A stretch of 60,000 nt of DNA from positions 151,001 to 211,000 of the forward strand of contig NC_092670.1 in NCBI RefSeq assembly GCF_964355755.1, read 5' to 3'. The translations under genes and the position numbers were made by a program. The stretch comes from Antedon mediterranea (taxonomy: Eukaryota; Echinodermata; Crinoidea; Comatulida; Antedonidae). Each line of letters opens with the position of its first letter. Positions within the stretch are counted from its first letter, which is position 1. Below, one piece after another: positions 56,701 through 60,000 of this stretch. The notes under the pieces were generated by a model. The model saw nothing but the letters and a program-made list of their open reading frames with translations. It ran no database searches and had not been told where the DNA came from.

Positions 56701-58913
56701 CAAGATGTACAGTGCTAGTGAGGTGAAAGTTCAATAGTTTTTTATATTTAGAAGATTTATTAAATCTGTTCACCTATGTGTTATAATGTATAAAGTTTCC
56801 TCTCCTAATGAATGGCACATCATCACATGTTCCTGTAGTTCCTATTGTATTAATGCTGCACATCCAGTAATATCAGCCTAAGGTTCTCTGACATTTATTT
56901 TACAATGTTTGATAGCCCAATGTTTGCTAGCCCAATGTTTGATAGGCCAATGTTTGCTAGCCCAATGTTTGATAGGCCAATGTTTGCTAGCCCAATGTTT
57001 GCTAGCCCAATGTTTGATAGGCCAATGTTTGCTAGCCCAATGTTTGAAAGGCCAATGTTTGCTAGCCCAATGTTTGATAGCCCAATGTTTGAAAGGCCAA
57101 TGTTTGCTAGCCCAATGTTTGCTAGCCCAATGTTTGCTAGGCCAATGTTTGCTAGCCCAATGTTTGATAGCCCAATGTTTGCTAGCCCAATCTTTGATAG
57201 GCCAATGTTTGATAGCCCAATGTTTGCTAGCCCAATCACAAACGTCTCTTTGATTGCCCAATGTTTCACTTGATGAGTTATTACCATCCCTTTGCTTGAG
57301 TTTTGTGCTTTACTAAACAACTTAATTAAACCAATTGATATAAATTTTGATTTATGACCCCATTCAGTCTTTTTTGTCTCCCAGTGGACCAGTAGTAACA
57401 TTTAACTGGGATAATAAGTATAATTACCTCCAACTTCCTTGCTGGAGAAGTATTTGGCAAAGGAATGGATGTGTTACTCTTTTTAGTCTAGCTTTAATCC
57501 ACATTGGGGTTCAGATTTTAACCCTAGAAATATAATATATTTATACTATGTTTTTTTTTCACATTACCTATTTTTATTTTAATAATCACTGAGGCAAAAA
57601 TTCTTTCCGCCAGCAAAACTGTCTTCAAACGAAATGCTTTTGATAATAATTAACTTGAATAGAATATAGAATTTGTTTTTTGATTTTTGATGTTCTCAAA
57701 CTTTGGTAAAGACATAGGTGTAAGTTGATATCTCTTACTCGATACAACGCTGTCAAATAAACTTCTTAAAGGTATTCTCACATTGACAAGCTTTTTACAT
57801 TTGCATACCTTCAGTTATGTCGGAAAACAAGGATCTGTCAGTAGTTAGCTTTTAAAATCTAGTTGTTTATGTACATGTAAGTATTGAAGAACTTGTTTCT
57901 AATAGATGCTCTGTTATGGGAGCACTTCAAGAACACAGTGGATGACATGTATAAAGATATAATTCCTCTGAAGCTTATTTTATCTATTATAATTAATTTA
58001 AATTTCAACCAACCTAATTATTACCAATAAAATCCAAAATAAATGGTGAACTACAGGCGCAGATTAAAATTTAACAGCCATGTCTTTTTAAAATAAAACA
58101 ATGAATATTTTTATTTTGTTGCAACCCAACGGATCGTTTTTATCATTTATGAAATATTTAGCCCCACTAATCTATAACGCTAGATCCGCTCCTGGACTAG
58201 CAGTATTAATAACATTTCTTATTGCTCCTAAAATTATTTTTTCTAGTAAGAAATTGAACAAAGTGGTTTATTAATTATGTTTAGACAGTAATGTTCATTA
58301 CCCTAACCCTAACCCTAACCCCCAGGCCTTTCCACTAATCGAGGCTATTTTAAAATCCTGTTTTTATTGTAAATATTATCACAGCCAAAGTCAATACCTG
58401 TTAAATTCAGAAACTTACCAAAATATATGTGATGTTTTTTTAACTCATTTAAATAATCTTTGGAATGATTTTAATTGTACATCTGGTCCTTGGATACAGT
58501 TTAATTTCTAAAATGGTCTTGGTTCTTTAGACAATGATTTTTGTCTCGTTTTTAATTTGTATAGACTACTATTTGGGTTACTTATTAATAAAACGGTTCA
58601 CATAATTCATATTACAGGTACAGTATGTCTCAATCATTAGCAACCATGTTGGTAGTAGACCCTTGTAATACTCATTTTTCATTTTTTAATGTTAATCTTC
58701 TAATTTATTTAATAATAACTGTTTTTGACCTTTTTTGTAAAATGTAAAAATACCTTGAATTTAACATTGAAGTATGAAAAAGGCATCATACTGATTATAA
58801 CAACATTACTGAAATTGTAATGGATAGCTGTGTAAATAGTTGTTTGTTTTTCTTACCTCCAGTGCCTTCCGTTTCTGGTGGAGTTATTCTTTCAATTGGT
58901 GGAGTAACTGGTT
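50480..58913 (-). CDS. NTN1: Netrin (netrin-1/3 type), last three coding exons; 5' part outside the window
   Basis: Reading leftwards, exons 58913-58857, 53651-53583 and 50793-50480 join in frame with GT-AG introns and encode the C-terminal 144 or so residues of a netrin. Netrins are secreted laminin-related guidance ligands of DCC and UNC5 receptors. The first exon is the Pro/Thr linker (PVTPPIERITPPE), matching the vertebrate PVAPPT linker after the last LE repeat. The second starts the NTR/C345C module (CPNCRESS, YCKKDF). The third completes it (WVKFTINVISIYKKG, RMRRGDIALYVSKKDLACKC, YYLILGN, VIPWQDDWSRRIRKYQRKE), ending NEC-stop. The six module cysteines are all present: CPNC, YC, CKC and the final C. 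The basic RRIRKYQRKERR tail is typical. The laminin VI and LE exons must lie beyond 60000. Confidence 0.95.
50794..53582 (-). other. Netrin intron
   Basis: A 2.8 kb AT-rich intron. Bases 51850-52205 may be a small element, since GTTTCTGCT and AGCAGAAAC ends face each other, but the match is short. A 43-bp array sits at its right (5') end, at 53151-53355. No extra exon is recognised. Confidence 0.6.
53151..53355. repeat. 43-bp minisatellite, five copies
   Basis: TTAATTGGGCAATATCTT(T/C)C recurs with a 43-bp period (TGGGCAA at 53161, 53204, 53247, 53290, and TGGACAA at 53333), joined by AGTTAATGTTCCTATTGTTT. It lies in the netrin intron. Confidence 0.9.
53583..53651 (-). CDS. NTN1: Netrin penultimate exon in this window
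   Basis: 69 bp on the - strand, acceptor CTTTTTCAG and donor GTAAGT. It encodes PCPNCRESSKTITQRKYCKK plus DF between split Gly and Ala codons, equivalent to DCDSYC...KKYCKKDY of vertebrate netrin-1. Both phases fit the neighbours. Confidence 0.93.
56905..57236. repeat. 15-bp minisatellite, about 22 copies
   Basis: The unit ATGTTTG(C/A)TAG(C/G)CCA repeats over 330 bp, with GCTAGCC, GATAGCC, GATAGGC and GAAAGGC forms. Because 15 is divisible by three, four overlapping frames on both strands stay open for over 100 codons. None has other gene evidence. Confidence 0.95.
58299..58322 (+). repeat. Interstitial telomere-like run
   Basis: TACCCTAACCCTAACCCTAA continues to CCCCC, about four CCCTAA units of the (TTAGGG)n type on the other strand. 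It lies in the netrin intron. Confidence 0.85.
58857..58913 (-). CDS. NTN1: Netrin linker exon
   Basis: 57 bp on the - strand, acceptor TTTAATAG and donor GTAAGA. It encodes PVTPPIERITPPETEGTG between split codons (the first ends in AA, consistent with Lys or Glu). This is the low-complexity hinge between the LE repeats and the NTR module. Confidence 0.9.
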
Positions 58914-60000
58914 CTATTAAAGTAAAAATATTAAGTTTTGTCCTTAATAGCAATCATAGAAACTTTCTTAGTATTTTTAATTTAAGAAGAAAAATTGATT
59001 TACTGAATATATGTCACAAGTTAAATTAGCATGTTCCTTAAACTCTCATAATAAATTACAAATTACTTATTTAATGAATCAAATACAAATAATTTAGTAT
59101 TTAATAAACAAACCCATGATGGATTTAATATTAATTGTCCACTGTATCATACTAACATCCTTTCAGCGGTTGTATGATGATACACAAGATTATATTCAAA
59201 GACTATATTGTCTATTTATTTCATTTTGTTTACTTATGGATTTAGAGTATCTTCTTAAAATCTACTTAGTGAATTATTCCTGTCTGCCAACAGCTAAGGA
59301 ATGTTGTTTATAGTAAACATGTTTTTGTTGTCATTATTATATCAATTTTTCTAAATGAATTTCGTCAGAACAGGATATGTGTTGTCTATCCTACACCACT
59401 GAATGAATTTGAACAATATCTTACAGTTTATTTTTAATGTAATTTTATAATATTAGAATACAATTCTGTGAAGACATGCAAAATCTACATACAAACAATA
59501 AAACCGTCCATAACGTGACGCTTTCTTCCATTAATAAATAATGAAAATGTGATAATGATGATAATGATTTTTTCTAAATCTATATTATGATGCATGCATC
59601 AAAATCTAAGTTGGTTGATTAACACACAATGTGTTTCATAGAAAACATTTTAAAGTAACGTTTGCAGAATTTAGATAAGTATCAATGGTTAGCATGGCTT
59701 ATACCTTTATTTTATTCCTTAAAAAACACTTTCATGCATATTATAAACAAACTTTGGTTTCTAGGTAACACACAACAAATTGTTTATATTTTGAATACAA
59801 TTACTATATTACTAAACTGATTATGTTGTTGATGTTAAGTATTTGGGTTTATAATAATGATTATTATTAGAGGGTTAAAATACACACAATTAATCATATT
59901 TGTCAAATTATTACCTAATGTTCCTTTTTGGGATCAAAGTTGAATCAAGATGAAAATAAATGAAAATAAAACAGGAAACAAGTTCAAACATTATTGGAAA
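58914..60000 (-). other. Netrin intron running off the window
   Basis: AT-rich DNA with no cysteine-rich LE-type exon recognisable on the - strand. The next 5' exon of netrin should lie to the right of 60000. Confidence 0.6.

Larger units (their letters stand above)
53652..58856 (-). other. Netrin intron
   Basis: A 5.2 kb AT-rich intron. Short near-duplications lie at 54305-54400 (TTCAAATTGTTTCT(G/T)TCTGA twice) and at 54464 and 54524 (AACTGCGGCCAGACATCT). It also holds the 15-bp array and a telomere-like run. No further exon is recognised. Confidence 0.55.

Noticed and set aside
56878-57401. Four overlapping repeat open frames of 114-168 codons
   Set aside because: A 15-bp array inside a netrin intron; no independent coding evidence.
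58914-60000. Further netrin exons at the right edge
   Set aside because: I searched the - strand for cysteine-rich LE-type sequence with splice sites and saw none.

Overview
The window is AT-rich animal genomic DNA with large introns, dense minisatellites and many small transposons. I recognise two protein-coding genes. The first is a complete syntaxin-8 gene (STX8) on the + strand, with coding exons from 8259 to 40301. The second is the 3' end of a netrin gene on the - strand (50480-58913), whose 5' exons lie beyond the right edge. They converge tail to tail, as NTN1 and STX8 do in human 17p13.1, so this looks like conserved microsynteny. Clusters of TAGGCCTA, a 5S-rRNA/tRNA composite SINE and the microsynteny suggest a marine deuterostome, most likely an echinoderm. 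That assignment is inference.

Layout. 1-8113: nested repeats, comprising tRNA-derived SINE pieces, a fold-back element with iterated TCCAAAATACG motifs (766-1976), and a 6.1 kb inverted-repeat element (1991-8113) that has swallowed two non-LTR retrotransposon fragments and a tRNA-Val-like pseudogene. 8113-8258: the only space for a proximal STX8 promoter. 8259-40301: STX8, eight coding exons, predicted 239 aa. Intron 1 holds a 4.5 kb fold-back element with a GGCCT target duplication and two nested elements, plus a TTAA-flanked MITE. Introns 3, 4, 6 and 7 hold at least nine separate minisatellites (units of 32 to 79 bp, up to 77 copies), two SINEs, a hAT-like element with a perfect 8-bp target duplication, a TA-flanked MITE inserted inside a minisatellite, and a pogo/Tigger-like element. 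40302-50479: STX8 3' UTR and intergenic DNA with a 75-copy 18-bp array and another fold-back element. 50480-60000: the last three netrin coding exons and their introns, with 15-bp and 43-bp arrays and a short interstitial telomere-like run.

The two genes have unrelated jobs: STX8 is a Qc-SNARE of late-endosome fusion and netrin is a secreted guidance cue. The most notable coding feature is the STX8 zero-layer glutamine, which is histidine here (His182, codon 17475-17477). The long open frames in the arrays (18.7-22.4 kb, 24.0-25.1 kb, 56.9-57.4 kb) arise because the repeat units are multiples of three and are not genes.
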